NCBI GenBank assembly: GCA_046341775.1 | Contig: JBKDQQ010000019.1 | Span: 1-64,000, forward strand | Length of the DNA stretch: 64,000 nt | Origin: SXXH01 sp041165735 | GTDB lineage: Bacteria > Planctomycetota > UBA1135 > GCA-002686595 | Direction of reading: 5' to 3' | In this document: positions 41,603 to 53,115 of the stretch, piece by piece | How positions within the stretch are numbered: the first letter of the stretch is position 1 | How the letters are laid out: every line of letters begins with the position of its first letter | Notes under the pieces: generated by a model | Databases searched by the model: none | Told to the model about the DNA's origin: nothing | Seen by the model: the letters and a program-made list of their open reading frames with translations, nothing else | Made by a program: the position numbers and the translations under genes

Positions 41603-42454
41603 ATGGAACCTCGACTCGATCCCGGGCACTCTTCGCTCCTCGAACGCAACCTGCGCCAGGTGCAAGCCCGCATCGCCGACTGCGCCCGCGCGGCCGGACG
41701 AGAGCCCGCCGAGGTCGAGCTCGTCGCGGTGACGAAGACGGTCGGCGTGGCGACCTGCGCGCGGCTGTTGGAGCTCGGGGTGCGCGACCTCGGCGAGAAT
41801 CGCGTCGAACCCTTGGCGCGCAAGCACGACGCGCTGGCTCGCGCGACCATTGCTCCGCGCTGGCACTACATCGGCCACTTGCAACGCAACAAGGCGCGGC
41901 GCGTGCTGCAGGCGGCCTCGGTGGTGCATTCGCTGGACTCCCTGCGTCTGCTCGAGGCCGTGGAACGGATCTGCGCCGAGGAAGGCCTCCAGCGCAGCGG
42001 CTACCTGCAGTTGAAGCTCTGGCCGGAGGACTCGAAGGGCGGCGCCGACCCGTCCGAGCTCGAGCAGCTGCTCGATGCCGCGGCGCGCTGCCGCTGGCTG
42101 GCGATCGAGGGCTTCATGGCCATGGCGCCGCTCTTCGAGGACGAACGCGCCGCGCGCTCGGCGGCGGCGGAGGTCTTCGCGCGCTGCGCGGACCTGGCGC
42201 GAGTCCATTCCTCGCGCTTCCCCCGAGGTTGCCGGTTGTCCATGGGCATGAGCGGGGACTACGATCTCGCCATCGCCGCCGGCGCGCATGTGGTGCGCGT
42301 CGGAAGCGCCTTGTACGAAGGCCTCCCGGAGGCGCGTCCCTCGCACGAGGGGCCGTCGGACGCGGCGACCTCCGACCCGGCGCGCGACGAGCGGCACGCC
42401 CCCGAGGGCGGCGCGGACGGACGAACGACAAGCAGAAGCGAGGACGAGGCGTGA
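41603..42454 (+). CDS. yggS: YggS/PROSC-family pyridoxal-phosphate homeostasis protein
   Basis: A 283-residue PLP-binding protein of the alanine-racemase N-terminal fold. Diagnostic features are the lysine in VELVAVTKTVG (Schiff-base Lys), GVRDLGENRVEPLARKHD, WHYIGHLQRNKARRVL, MAMAPLFED and LSMGMSGDYDLAIAAGAHVVRVGSALYEG. It buffers free PLP. The last about 45 residues are an acidic tail beyond the usual end. It overlaps the kinase gene by 4 nt (GTGA). Confidence 0.93.
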   Translation: MEPRLDPGHSSLLERNLRQVQARIADCARAAGREPAEVELVAVTKTVGVATCARLLELGVRDLGENRVEPLARKHDALARATIAPRWHYIGHLQRNKARRVLQAASVVHSLDSLRLLEAVERICAEEGLQRSGYLQLKLWPEDSKGGADPSELEQLLDAAARCRWLAIEGFMAMAPLFEDERAARSAAAEVFARCADLARVHSSRFPRGCRLSMGMSGDYDLAIAAGAHVVRVGSALYEGLPEARPSHEGPSDAATSDPARDERHAPEGGADGRTTSRSEDEA

Positions 42455-45400
42455 GCGCGAGATTGGTGCTGGACATCCACGGAGCGGGGCTGCCCCCGAC
42501 TCCGCTGCCCGAGCACGGCGCCCTCGTGGTCGGCTCCGACGCCCGTCGGGCGCAGTTCGTGCTCGCCGCGCCGGGCGTCGATCCGGTGCACTGCGCCTTC
42601 GTGCGCGCCAAGGATGGTCGCTGGGCCGTCAAGGACCTCGGTTCGGCCGGCGGCACGCACCTCAACGGGCAGCGCGTCGCGGCCGCGGCGGTCAAGCACG
42701 GCGACACCGTGCGCGTGGCGGGCGTGGAACTCGTGCTGCGCGATCCCGACTTGCGGCAGGCCGACAAGCCGGCCACGAACCGCAAGGAGGACGCCAAGGC
42801 GCCAGAGCCCGTAGCGTTCGAACTCGAGGAGATCAGCCTCGAGGAGCCGCCGCGCGCGGCGACTCCAGCCTCGGGCGCGCCCAAGGTGCGCGGCTTCCGC
42901 CTCGAGAAGCAGCTCGGCAAGGGCGGCATGGGCGTGGTGTGGCTCGCGGTGCAGGAGAACCTCGACCGCAAGGTGGCGCTGAAGCTGCTGGCGTCGAAGC
43001 ACTCCTCCGACGCCAAGTTCGTGGCCCAGTTCCAGCGCGAGGCCCGCGCGGCGGCCGCGTTGAACCATCCGAACGTCGTCACCGTCTACGACGTGGGCGA
43101 GGACTCCGGCGTGCACTACCTCTCCATGGAGTACATGGAGCGCGGCACGCTGGAGGACCGCATCGCGGGCGGACGCGCGTTGTCCTCGGAAGAGGTGCTC
43201 TCGATCCTGCTCGACGCCACGGCGGGGCTCGTCTACGCCGAGCAGCGCGGCATCGTGCATCGCGACATCAAGCCGGCGAACTTGATGCAGAACCACGTCG
43301 GGCAGACCAAGATCGCCGACCTGGGCCTGGCGACCCACGCCGAGGGCGAGGAACCGCCCGCCGGCGAGAAGAAGGTCTTCGGCACGCCGCACTTCATGTC
43401 GCCCGAGCAGATCCGCGGCGAGCGGCTCGACGCGCGCAGCGACCTGTGGTCCCTCGGAGCCACCGCGTACCGGTTGCTCTCGGGACGCACCCCGTTCGAA
43501 GGACGCGACACGAAGGAGATCGTGCGCGCCGTGCTGACGAGCGATCCGCGTCCGCTGCGCGAGACGGCGCCGGGCGCGGATGCGCGCCTCGTGGCCCTCG
43601 TCGAGATGCTGCTGCAGCGCGATCCGGCGAGGCGCCCGGCGAGCGCGGCGCAGCTGCTGGCCAGGCTGGACCAACTGTCGAGCGCGCCCGCCAGTCGCGC
43701 GGCAGGCGCCGCCTTGCCCGCGCAACCTCCGCAGCCCGCCGCCGCCGCATCCGCTTCCGCGCGTTCGTCGAGCGCGGGCCCGCTGGTGGCCATGCTGCTC
43801 GTCGCCGGTTCGGGCGCGACGGCGTGGTTCACGAAGGACAAGTGGCTGCCGCTCCTCCAGCAAGGCTCGGGCGGCGAAGCCACGGCGCGCGGCGATGGCG
43901 AATCGCGCGGCCCGGGCCGCGACGAGACCGGACGCCCCGCGGCTTCGTCGTCCACCGCCGCCTCGGAAGCCGCGCGAACGGACCAGGCCGCCTCCGCGGC
44001 CGGAGCGGGCGCGCCCGGCCGGGATCCGGCGCGCTCCACCGCGCGCGGCCCGGGCGACAAGGACGACAAGGACCTGCAGATCTTCGAGCAGGAGGCGCGC
44101 ATCGCCAGCCTGACGCTCGAGAGTCAAGCGGATTTGACACCGGCCCAGCGGCGGGCGAAGTTGCAGGAGCTGGCCGCGAAGTACGCCGGCACGACGTCGG
44201 CCGCCGAGGCGCAGCGCAAGGCCGACGAGCTCGGCGCGGCGTTGGACGCCGCCAGCGCCGCCAAGGCCGAGCGCTCCACCCGCATCGAGGCGGTCGTGGC
44301 CAAGTTGCGCGGCGCGTGCGACTTCGAATCGCCGGTGCCGCAACCGGCGCGGTCCTTGCTCGCCATGCGACTGGTCGAAGGAGCCGCCGAGCTCAAGGAC
44401 GATCCCGACTTCGTCGCGCGCAGGCGCGACCTCGAGTTGGCGTTGCTGCACAAGGCGCGCGACTGGGGCTCGGCCGTGCTCGAGGAAGTCGGCCGGCTCA
44501 AGGACAAGGGCCAGTTCGAGGAGGCCGAAGCGCGCCTCAAGTTGGCCGTCGAGGTGTTCGAGCTGCCCACCTACGGCCCCGACGATTCGCCCGCAGGCTA
44601 CAACGACATGCAGGTCGTCGGGCGCAGGCTGCGCGAGCAACTGGTCAATTGGACCGCCGTGAAGTCGCAGTTCGTGCAGCGCCAGACCGTCGAGGACCGG
44701 CGCGTGCTGGCGCGCGAGCTCGGCGGCGCGCGCGGCTTGGAGGCCGACCTCGCGGCCTTCGACTTCGCCGCGGCCATCGCGCGCGTCGAGGCGACGCGCG
44801 AGAAGGTGGCCTCTCCCGCGGCGCGCGCCTCCACCGAGGCCCTCAAGGCGCAGCTGGCCGCCGCGCGCGATGGATTGGCGTTCGTGGGCGCCAACCACGC
44901 CTCGTGGCGGCGTCGCGGAGTCGTCGATCCGCGCGAACGCAAGCCCGCGAACAAGGAGTCGCTCGGGGCGGACGCCGAGGGCGTCCTGGTCGAAGGGAAC
45001 TCCGGCCCCGAACGCATCCCTTGGTCGGCGTACGGCAAGACCGCGCGCGACCTGCACAAGCTCTTCAACGAGCGGCTGAACCGCTCCTTGAAGCCCGACG
45101 AGCAGGCCATGCTCGCGGCGGCGATGCGCATGGCGGCGCTCAACGAGACGCTGGACATGGCCGGCAAGGCGCTGGATCCGACGAAGAAGGCCAACTGGAC
45201 CGAGCAATCGCAGAAGGACCTGCTCGAGGCCTGGCGCACCGCGCTGGAATGGGAGAAGACCCCCGGCGCGACCGCGCAGGAGGCCGAGGCGGCCAAGCTG
45301 CTGGGCCAGGTGCTCAAGCTCGGCGGCGAAGGAGCGTGGTCGAGCTGCGTTTCCGCGCTGGAGCGCCTCGTCGCGCAGCATGCCGACACCATGCTCGTGC

Positions 45401-45468
45401 GCATGCTGTCTGACGGCCGCACGCTCGAGGAACTCGCGCCCGCCGCCCCCGGCGGAACCGGCAAGTAG
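42451..45468 (+). CDS. FHA-domain/Ser-Thr protein kinase, single-pass membrane
   Basis: A 1005-residue protein. Residues about 1-105 form an FHA domain (GSDARRAQFVLAAPGVDPVH, SAGGTHLNG). The kinase domain follows: GKGGMG loop (156-161), VALK lysine K178, HRDIKPAN (H270) and D290-L-G, that is DLG instead of DFG, then GTPHFMSPEQIRG. An Ala/Gln/Pro linker leads to one membrane helix (about 443-462), and about 540 residues lie outside, mostly helical with Ala/Glu/Arg-rich repeats and no known fold. It phosphorylates Ser/Thr and probably senses an envelope signal. GTG start overlaps yggS. Confidence 0.9.
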   Translation: MSARLVLDIHGAGLPPTPLPEHGALVVGSDARRAQFVLAAPGVDPVHCAFVRAKDGRWAVKDLGSAGGTHLNGQRVAAAAVKHGDTVRVAGVELVLRDPDLRQADKPATNRKEDAKAPEPVAFELEEISLEEPPRAATPASGAPKVRGFRLEKQLGKGGMGVVWLAVQENLDRKVALKLLASKHSSDAKFVAQFQREARAAAALNHPNVVTVYDVGEDSGVHYLSMEYMERGTLEDRIAGGRALSSEEVLSILLDATAGLVYAEQRGIVHRDIKPANLMQNHVGQTKIADLGLATHAEGEEPPAGEKKVFGTPHFMSPEQIRGERLDARSDLWSLGATAYRLLSGRTPFEGRDTKEIVRAVLTSDPRPLRETAPGADARLVALVEMLLQRDPARRPASAAQLLARLDQLSSAPASRAAGAALPAQPPQPAAAASASARSSSAGPLVAMLLVAGSGATAWFTKDKWLPLLQQGSGGEATARGDGESRGPGRDETGRPAASSSTAASEAARTDQAASAAGAGAPGRDPARSTARGPGDKDDKDLQIFEQEARIASLTLESQADLTPAQRRAKLQELAAKYAGTTSAAEAQRKADELGAALDAASAAKAERSTRIEAVVAKLRGACDFESPVPQPARSLLAMRLVEGAAELKDDPDFVARRRDLELALLHKARDWGSAVLEEVGRLKDKGQFEEAEARLKLAVEVFELPTYGPDDSPAGYNDMQVVGRRLREQLVNWTAVKSQFVQRQTVEDRRVLARELGGARGLEADLAAFDFAAAIARVEATREKVASPAARASTEALKAQLAAARDGLAFVGANHASWRRRGVVDPRERKPANKESLGADAEGVLVEGNSGPERIPWSAYGKTARDLHKLFNERLNRSLKPDEQAMLAAAMRMAALNETLDMAGKALDPTKKANWTEQSQKDLLEAWRTALEWEKTPGATAQEAEAAKLLGQVLKLGGEGAWSSCVSALERLVAQHADTMLVRMLSDGRTLEELAPAAPGGTGK
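44123..44138. repeat. GTCAA-N6-TTGAC palindrome, copy 6
   Basis: An exact match, spacer gcggat, in the extracytoplasmic part of the kinase gene. Codons AGT CAA GCG GAT TTG ACA (SQADLT). Confidence 0.85.
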
Positions 45469-45511
45469 CGTCCGCCTCGCTGCGCCTCCTCCTCCCGCCC
45501 GACCGTCCCGG

Positions 45512-45844
45512 ATGCACGAACGCGCCGTCAAGCCGCATCCGCTCGGCAGCGTGCTCGAAGTGCGCGCCCAGCCCGGGGCGCGTCGCGAGGGCCTCGTGGG
45601 CGAGTGGAACGGATTGCTGAAGCTCGCCGTGGCGGCCCCGCCCGAGGACGGGCGGGCGAACGAGTCCCTCCAACGGCTGCTGGCGACGATCCTCGAGCTC
45701 AAGCCCGCCCAGGTGTCGCTGCTCCGCGGCGCCACTTCGCGCCTGAAGGCCTTCGTCGTGGAGTTGCCGCCAAGGGAGGTGCTGCTGCGCCTCGCCAAGG
45801 CGCGCGACGACCTGCGCTCCACGCCTGGCGGGGATTGCTGTTGA
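45512..45844 (+). CDS. DUF167/YggU-family protein
   Basis: A 110-residue protein. The core VRAQPGARREGLVGEWNGLLKLAVAAPPEDGRANESLQ is typical of DUF167, whose structure is known but function is not. It ends with two cysteines. It lies 43 nt after the kinase stop and 68 nt before the purine-phosphorylase-like gene. Confidence 0.88.
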   Translation: MHERAVKPHPLGSVLEVRAQPGARREGLVGEWNGLLKLAVAAPPEDGRANESLQRLLATILELKPAQVSLLRGATSRLKAFVVELPPREVLLRLAKARDDLRSTPGGDCC

Positions 45845-45912
45845 CGAGCGCCGTCGCTCGCGTCCACCATCGCGCGGACACGAGGAGCGCCGGCACGGCA
45901 CGCGCAGGCACG

Positions 45913-46785
45913 ATGAAGAAGAGCACCACGCATCCGCTCGACGCGGCCATCAAGAAGAGCGCGGCCGAGTTGTCGCGCCAAGGAGTGCCCGTCGCGGGCG
46001 CGCTGATCCTCGCCTCCACGGGTGTCGCGGGCCTGGTGGAGCGCCTCGAAAAGGCCGGGCGCCTGCCGTTGCGACGCACGGCGGGGATCCCCGCCTTGTG
46101 GCAGGACAGCGTGCTCCATTGGGGCGACTTCGAGGGCTTGGCGTGCTGGGTGCTCGAGGACGCTCCCGGTCCCGCGGACGAGGGTGGTCGCGAACGGCCC
46201 GGTGATCCGCCGTGGGCGCGCGCGTTCCCGGTGTGGCTGGCGCGCGAGGCCTTGGCGCGGCACCTCGTGCACGTGTCGGCCGCCACGGCCGTGGTCGAGG
46301 CCGGGCCGTGCTCCGCCGGTCGGCTGGTCGTCGCCAGCGACCACCTCAACCTGTCGGGGTCGACGCCGCTCGCGGGATTGGCGGGCTGCGCGCTCGGCCC
46401 GATGTTCCCCGCCGCGTCCAACCTGCACGACAAGGGCTTGCGTCAAGCACTTTTGACAAAAGCCGCGCGCCTCGGCCTGCCGCTGGACGAGGGCGTGGTC
46501 GCCTGCGTGCCTGGCCCCGCGCTCTCCACGCCGGCCGAGAGGCGCTGGTGGCGCGCCGCGGGCGCGCAGGCGGCAGTGCAGGACCTCGCCGGTCCGCTCC
46601 TCGCGGCTGCGCACGCCGGCCTGACCGTGGTCGCCCTGTCGGCCGTGATCGACGCGGGCGACGACGAGATCCCGACCTTGCTGGCGCGCGCCGAGGACGC
46701 CGCGCCGAAGCTGGAGGAGCTGCTCGTCGCGCTCGCGCCCGACATCGCGCGCGAGGTGGCCGCCGCCGATGCGGAGGACGCGTGA
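45913..46785 (+). CDS. Divergent purine nucleoside phosphorylase-like protein
   Basis: A 290-residue protein. The stretches LAGLAGCALGPMFPAASNLHDKG, GVVACVPGPALSTPAERRWW and GLTVVALSAVID match the order of motifs in class I (trimeric) purine nucleoside phosphorylases, where the GP..ETpAE region and the following strand bind the nucleoside. Several expected residues differ, and HWGDFEGLACWVLED replaces the usual G-R-H region, so catalysis is uncertain. It is followed by purN with a GTGA overlap, consistent with purine metabolism. Confidence 0.6.
   Translation: MKKSTTHPLDAAIKKSAAELSRQGVPVAGALILASTGVAGLVERLEKAGRLPLRRTAGIPALWQDSVLHWGDFEGLACWVLEDAPGPADEGGRERPGDPPWARAFPVWLAREALARHLVHVSAATAVVEAGPCSAGRLVVASDHLNLSGSTPLAGLAGCALGPMFPAASNLHDKGLRQALLTKAARLGLPLDEGVVACVPGPALSTPAERRWWRAAGAQAAVQDLAGPLLAAAHAGLTVVALSAVIDAGDDEIPTLLARAEDAAPKLEELLVALAPDIAREVAAADAEDA
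46442..46457. repeat. GTCAA-N6-TTGAC palindrome, copy 7
   Basis: An exact match, spacer gcactt, inside the purine-phosphorylase-like gene (codons CGT CAA GCA CTT TTG ACA, RQALLT). Confidence 0.85.
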
Positions 46786-47384
46786 AGCCGCGCCTCGCCG
46801 TGCTCGCGTCCGGCTCCGGACGCTCGCTGGAGAACCTCTGCGAGCGGATCGATGCCGGGACCTTGTCGGCCGAGGTGGCCCTCGTGGCCTCCAACAAGGC
46901 CGAGGCCTACGCGCTCGAACGCGCGCGACGGCGGTCCATCCCGACCCTGGTCGTCGATCCCGCGCGCGGCCTTTCGCCCGAGGACTTTTCGCGCGAAGTG
47001 TTCGCCGCGTGCGAGGCGCGCGATGTCCAACTCGTGGTGTTGGCGGGCTTCCTGCGCCTCCTGCCCATCCCCGCCGCGTGGGAAGGCCGCGTCTTGAACA
47101 TCCACCCTTCGTTGCTGCCGGCCTTCGGCGGCAAGGGTTGCTACGGGGACCGCGTGCACGCAGCGGCGCTGGCGCGCGGGGTGCAATTCAGCGGCTGCAC
47201 CGTGCACTACGTGACGAACGAATACGACGCGGGTCCCATCCTGCTGCAGAAGGTCGTGCCGGTCGCGCCCGACGACGATGTGAAGAGCCTCGCTGCGCGC
47301 GTCTTCGAGGCGGAGAAGGACGCGCTGCCCGAGGCCATCGCCATGCACTGCGCGCGCGTCGTGCGGCGCGCCTCGCCCGGCTAG
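46782..47384 (+). CDS. purN: Phosphoribosylglycinamide formyltransferase
   Basis: A 200-residue enzyme of purine synthesis that formylates GAR with 10-formyl-THF. Signatures: LAVLASGSGRSLENLCERID, VALVASNKAEAYALERAR, VVLAGFLRLLP, NIHPSLLPAFGGKGCYGDRV (catalytic N, H) and TVHYVTNEYDAGPIL (with the catalytic Asp). GTG start overlaps the previous gene. Its stop overlaps the stop of the convergent lipoprotein gene by 4 nt (CTAG). Confidence 0.96.
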   Translation: MKPRLAVLASGSGRSLENLCERIDAGTLSAEVALVASNKAEAYALERARRRSIPTLVVDPARGLSPEDFSREVFAACEARDVQLVVLAGFLRLLPIPAAWEGRVLNIHPSLLPAFGGKGCYGDRVHAAALARGVQFSGCTVHYVTNEYDAGPILLQKVVPVAPDDDVKSLAARVFEAEKDALPEAIAMHCARVVRRASPG

Positions 47385-49216
47385 CGCGGCAACGCGCAGG
47401 GATCCGCGGTCAGCAGATCGGCGCCCTCCAGCGGCGCGGCGGGCTCCAGCTGCGGCTCGAACTCGGCGGGTGGATTGCCGAACTCCGCGGCGTCGGAGGC
47501 GCTGAACGGCAGATCCACGGCGGCGAGGGTCTGCATGGGTGCCACCGAGACCGAGCTCGGCGGGACGACGATGCCGGGCATCGGAGGCGTCGTGGGCTCC
47601 ATCAGGCAAGTGGCGCCGGGAGCTCCGTTCGCGCCCACGGTCCAGAAGGCGATGCCCGGCTGGGCGGGCGAACGCACAGCCAGGACCATGCCGCCACTCG
47701 CGGCGGGCACGGCGTCGACGATCTCGTCCGTCGGCGAGGACAGCCTCAACTCGGCGCGGAACTCGCCGGAGGCGCCGACCAGGAACAAGCGCGAGCCCCA
47801 CCACAAGCAAGCGCCGTCGTCCTTCAGGCGCACGTGCTCGTGGCTGTCGAGGTAGGACAGTTCGAACGCGTCGCGCACCCATTGCACCGCGCCATCGGCC
47901 CCGATGGAGACGACGCAGGACACGCCGCCTTGCCCCACCAGGGTCGGCGGACCAGTCACCACGAGCGCGCCGCCCGACTCGAGGCCGTGCCAGCGGCCCA
48001 CCCCGCTGAAACCGCCCAGTTCGACGGCCCAACGCAGGCTGCCATCGCGACGCCAGCGCACGAGGTGCCGCCCGACGTCGGTGTCGACCAAGGCCAGCAA
48101 CTCGCCGCTGGCGGGCTCGAAGGCGGGTTGGATGTTGGTCGCGATCTCGCCCTCGAAGCGATGGTCGATCGCATGCAGCTCGGTGCCGTCGACGCGCAGG
48201 TGGTGGAGCGCGCCGTCCGCGCCCGTGGCCAGGAGCGCCAGTCGCGTGTTCGCGGGACGCGACTCCTCCTGCGTCCACGCGGGCGCGAGAACCAGGCTCT
48301 CGGAGAGCGTCATCGTCGACCAGCCGATGAAGTCCCCGCCCGGGGTGACGCGGCACAACCCACGGTCGATCCCCGCGCCCGCGAGCAGATCCGCCGTCAG
48401 GGACCACTCGGCCAAGGCTCCGCCGTCTCCGGTGCCCCAGATGTCGCCCAAGGTGGCGCCGCTGGCGCCGGCATCGATGCGGATCTGCCACGGCACTTCG
48501 CCATCGCTGCCGACGTGGGCGAGGACCGTGCCGCTCGGCGCGCCGAAGGGCGGCAAGTCGGGCTGGAGCGTGACGAGGAAGCCGCGCGCTTGCTGGTCCA
48601 GGAGCGAGATGAGCGGCAGCGCGTCCACCGTCCACGCCAAGGCGCCGTCCCCTGCGAGGCGCGAGATCGAGTCGAACGCGAACCCTGCTTGCGCCGAGGT
48701 GCGGGAGCCGAGGGCGAAGGCGGCCGGCAGGAAGTACGCCCTGCCGCCGCCATCGTTCAACACGCTGCTCGGGCCGGCCAGCGACCAGGTCGATTGCTGC
48801 GCGGCTTCGGCGTCGTAGCGCACGAGCCGGTCGCCGAGCGGATCGGCGAAGTCGAAGGTGGTCAAGTAGAGCACGCCCGCGGTGGTCGCGGCGGTCTGCG
48901 CGATGACCGTGTCGGGCAGCCCGAAGGCGCGACGCAGCACGCCACCGGCATCGAAGGCGACCGTCGCCGTCCCGTCGGTGAACAACAATCCGCGGCCCGT
49001 GGCTGCGAACACGGGGTCGGAGGCGCCGATGGCGGCCAGACTGGCGGCGGACGCGACCGTGGGCGGCTCGACGGGCCCGATCAGGGTCTGCCGCGCCACG
49101 TCGGGCGCGTACAAGCCGCCCCCGCCGCCACCACCACTCCCGCCGCCACCACCGCCGCAGCCAAGCATGCACAGCGGGAGGACCAGGACGACGAAGCGCG
49201 GGAGCGAGGAGTTCAT
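47381..49216 (-). CDS. Large lipoprotein with beta-propeller-like repeats
   Basis: A 611-residue protein. Signal peptide with lipobox MLGC, followed directly by a poly-Gly spacer of about 14 residues, so it is lipid-anchored. The remainder is a series of short beta-strand units with W/L-rich turns (GDGALAWTVDALPL, ADGALHHLRVDGTELHA, DGSLRWAVELGG), suggestive of a PQQ- or WD-like propeller. Function unknown. Converges with purN, overlapping its stop. Confidence 0.75.
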   Translation of the reverse strand: MNSSLPRFVVLVLPLCMLGCGGGGGGSGGGGGGGLYAPDVARQTLIGPVEPPTVASAASLAAIGASDPVFAATGRGLLFTDGTATVAFDAGGVLRRAFGLPDTVIAQTAATTAGVLYLTTFDFADPLGDRLVRYDAEAAQQSTWSLAGPSSVLNDGGGRAYFLPAAFALGSRTSAQAGFAFDSISRLAGDGALAWTVDALPLISLLDQQARGFLVTLQPDLPPFGAPSGTVLAHVGSDGEVPWQIRIDAGASGATLGDIWGTGDGGALAEWSLTADLLAGAGIDRGLCRVTPGGDFIGWSTMTLSESLVLAPAWTQEESRPANTRLALLATGADGALHHLRVDGTELHAIDHRFEGEIATNIQPAFEPASGELLALVDTDVGRHLVRWRRDGSLRWAVELGGFSGVGRWHGLESGGALVVTGPPTLVGQGGVSCVVSIGADGAVQWVRDAFELSYLDSHEHVRLKDDGACLWWGSRLFLVGASGEFRAELRLSSPTDEIVDAVPAASGGMVLAVRSPAQPGIAFWTVGANGAPGATCLMEPTTPPMPGIVVPPSSVSVAPMQTLAAVDLPFSASDAAEFGNPPAEFEPQLEPAAPLEGADLLTADPCALPR

Positions 49217-49341
49217 GCGGGCATGGGACCTATTCCGAGAATCGAATTCAAGCCGTCCCGTTTCGTGGACGGAGCCGCGACGAACGAGGGGGCGGCGCCA
49301 TGCGCGATCGACGCGGCGGCGGATCGCACCTGATCCGCGCC

Positions 49342-50454
49342 TCAGGCGCGCGTGGCCAGCGCGACGAGCGACAAGACGTCGTCGAAGTTGTGGCGGAAGA
49401 CGCCCTCGAGTCGATGCGGGCGCGAGGCGAGGAAGTCGAACCAAGCCGCCGGCGCGAAGCTGCCGGGCAGGTCGTCGACGCGCTGCACCCCGCACAACTC
49501 GCGCTCGAGGGTCTTGAGGCGGCAATCGGCCCACTTGCCGCGGTGGGCGCGCCGCAACGGCCAGTACAGGTCGAGGTGCGGCACGCGCGCGAAGGGCGGC
49601 TCCACTCCGTGCAAGCGCATCTTGTCCTCGAGCCGATGGCGGTCGAACGACTTGCCGAAGAAGGTCACGAGGCAGCTCGCCGCCGCGATGCGCGCGGAGG
49701 CTGCGGCGAGCAGTTCACGCTCCTTCGCCGGATGCGCGAGGAAGCCCTGCCACGCTTCGAAGCACCCCTCCGGTCCATCGAGGAACCGGCCGAGTCCCAC
49801 GAGCCAGACGTAGGTGCCGGCACCGCCCGAGAGTCCACTGGTCTCCGTGTCGAGGAACACGGCGCGCGACAAGTCGCAGGTGGCGATGCGCTCGTCCTTG
49901 GCGAGCGCGGCGAGGTGCGCCGGGTCGAGTTCGAGGAACCGCTGCAGCGGCACCGCGCCGTGCGGGTGCCCGCGCGCGAGCAAGGTGGTGCGCGCTTGCG
50001 TCGTGCCGCTCGCGTCGAGGCGTGCCGGCGCCCCCCACGACAGCTCGCCACGCGGGCGATGTTCTTCGCGAAGAGGGACGGGCGCGGGCGCGACTCCGTC
50101 AATTTTATTTGACTGACGCTCGACGACGCGCGGTTCGTCCGCCATGGACGCCGGTCGACCGTCGGCACGGCGCTTCAGGCGTTCGTAGGCGGACCGGACG
50201 CCAGCTGGCGCGCTCGTGGCTGGCAAGCGGAACGCCGGCGCGGAGTCGGATTCCCCCGCCCGGGGCGGACCGCCATGCCCGGCCTCGCCGAGGACAGGCG
50301 CGGGTCCCTCCTCCGGCGCGTGCTCGTGCGGCTCGTGCTCGTGCGGCTGTTCGCGCGCGGGGCGGACCTGCGCAGCGGCCGCGGCCGACGAGGGATCGTC
50401 GGCCACCGGTTCGCGGCGCAAGCGACGCAAGCGTGATCGCAGGTCTTCGCCCAT
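49342..50454 (-). CDS. YprB/MrfB-like DEDD exonuclease
   Basis: A 370-residue protein. The first 120 residues are low-complexity and charged. The RNase-H-like core has AVFLDTETSGLSGGAGTYVWLVGLG (first D and E), DLYWPLRRAHRGKWADCRLKTLE and HNFDDVLSLVALA, matching the exonuclease domain of B. subtilis YprB (MrfB). MrfB works with the helicase MrfA in repair of mitomycin-type DNA damage. The helicase gene lies directly upstream with a 35-nt gap, as in B. subtilis. Confidence 0.82.
   Translation of the reverse strand: MGEDLRSRLRRLRREPVADDPSSAAAAAQVRPAREQPHEHEPHEHAPEEGPAPVLGEAGHGGPPRAGESDSAPAFRLPATSAPAGVRSAYERLKRRADGRPASMADEPRVVERQSNKIDGVAPAPVPLREEHRPRGELSWGAPARLDASGTTQARTTLLARGHPHGAVPLQRFLELDPAHLAALAKDERIATCDLSRAVFLDTETSGLSGGAGTYVWLVGLGRFLDGPEGCFEAWQGFLAHPAKERELLAAASARIAAASCLVTFFGKSFDRHRLEDKMRLHGVEPPFARVPHLDLYWPLRRAHRGKWADCRLKTLERELCGVQRVDDLPGSFAPAAWFDFLASRPHRLEGVFRHNFDDVLSLVALATRA
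50098..50113. repeat. GTCAA-N6-TTGAC palindrome, copy 8
   Basis: An exact match, spacer ttttat, inside the low-complexity part of the exonuclease gene. The 14 bases tcaattttatttga are an AT island in a region otherwise nearly free of A/T. Confidence 0.85.
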
Positions 50455-50489
50455 GGTCGTGTCCGCCGCGGGAAACCGAGCCGCGCGGC

Positions 50490-53057
<2,568 letters not shown>

Positions 53058-53115
53058 GGAAGAAGGTCCCTTGCAAGCACCAACCCGCGCGACGCGGCGC
53101 GCGCCAGGCCGGAGC

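Noticed and set aside
42259..46614. A 1451-residue minus-strand frame across the kinase gene
   Set aside because: Antisense to yggS, the FHA kinase and the PNP-like gene. The composition is Arg/Gly/Ala only, with no motif.
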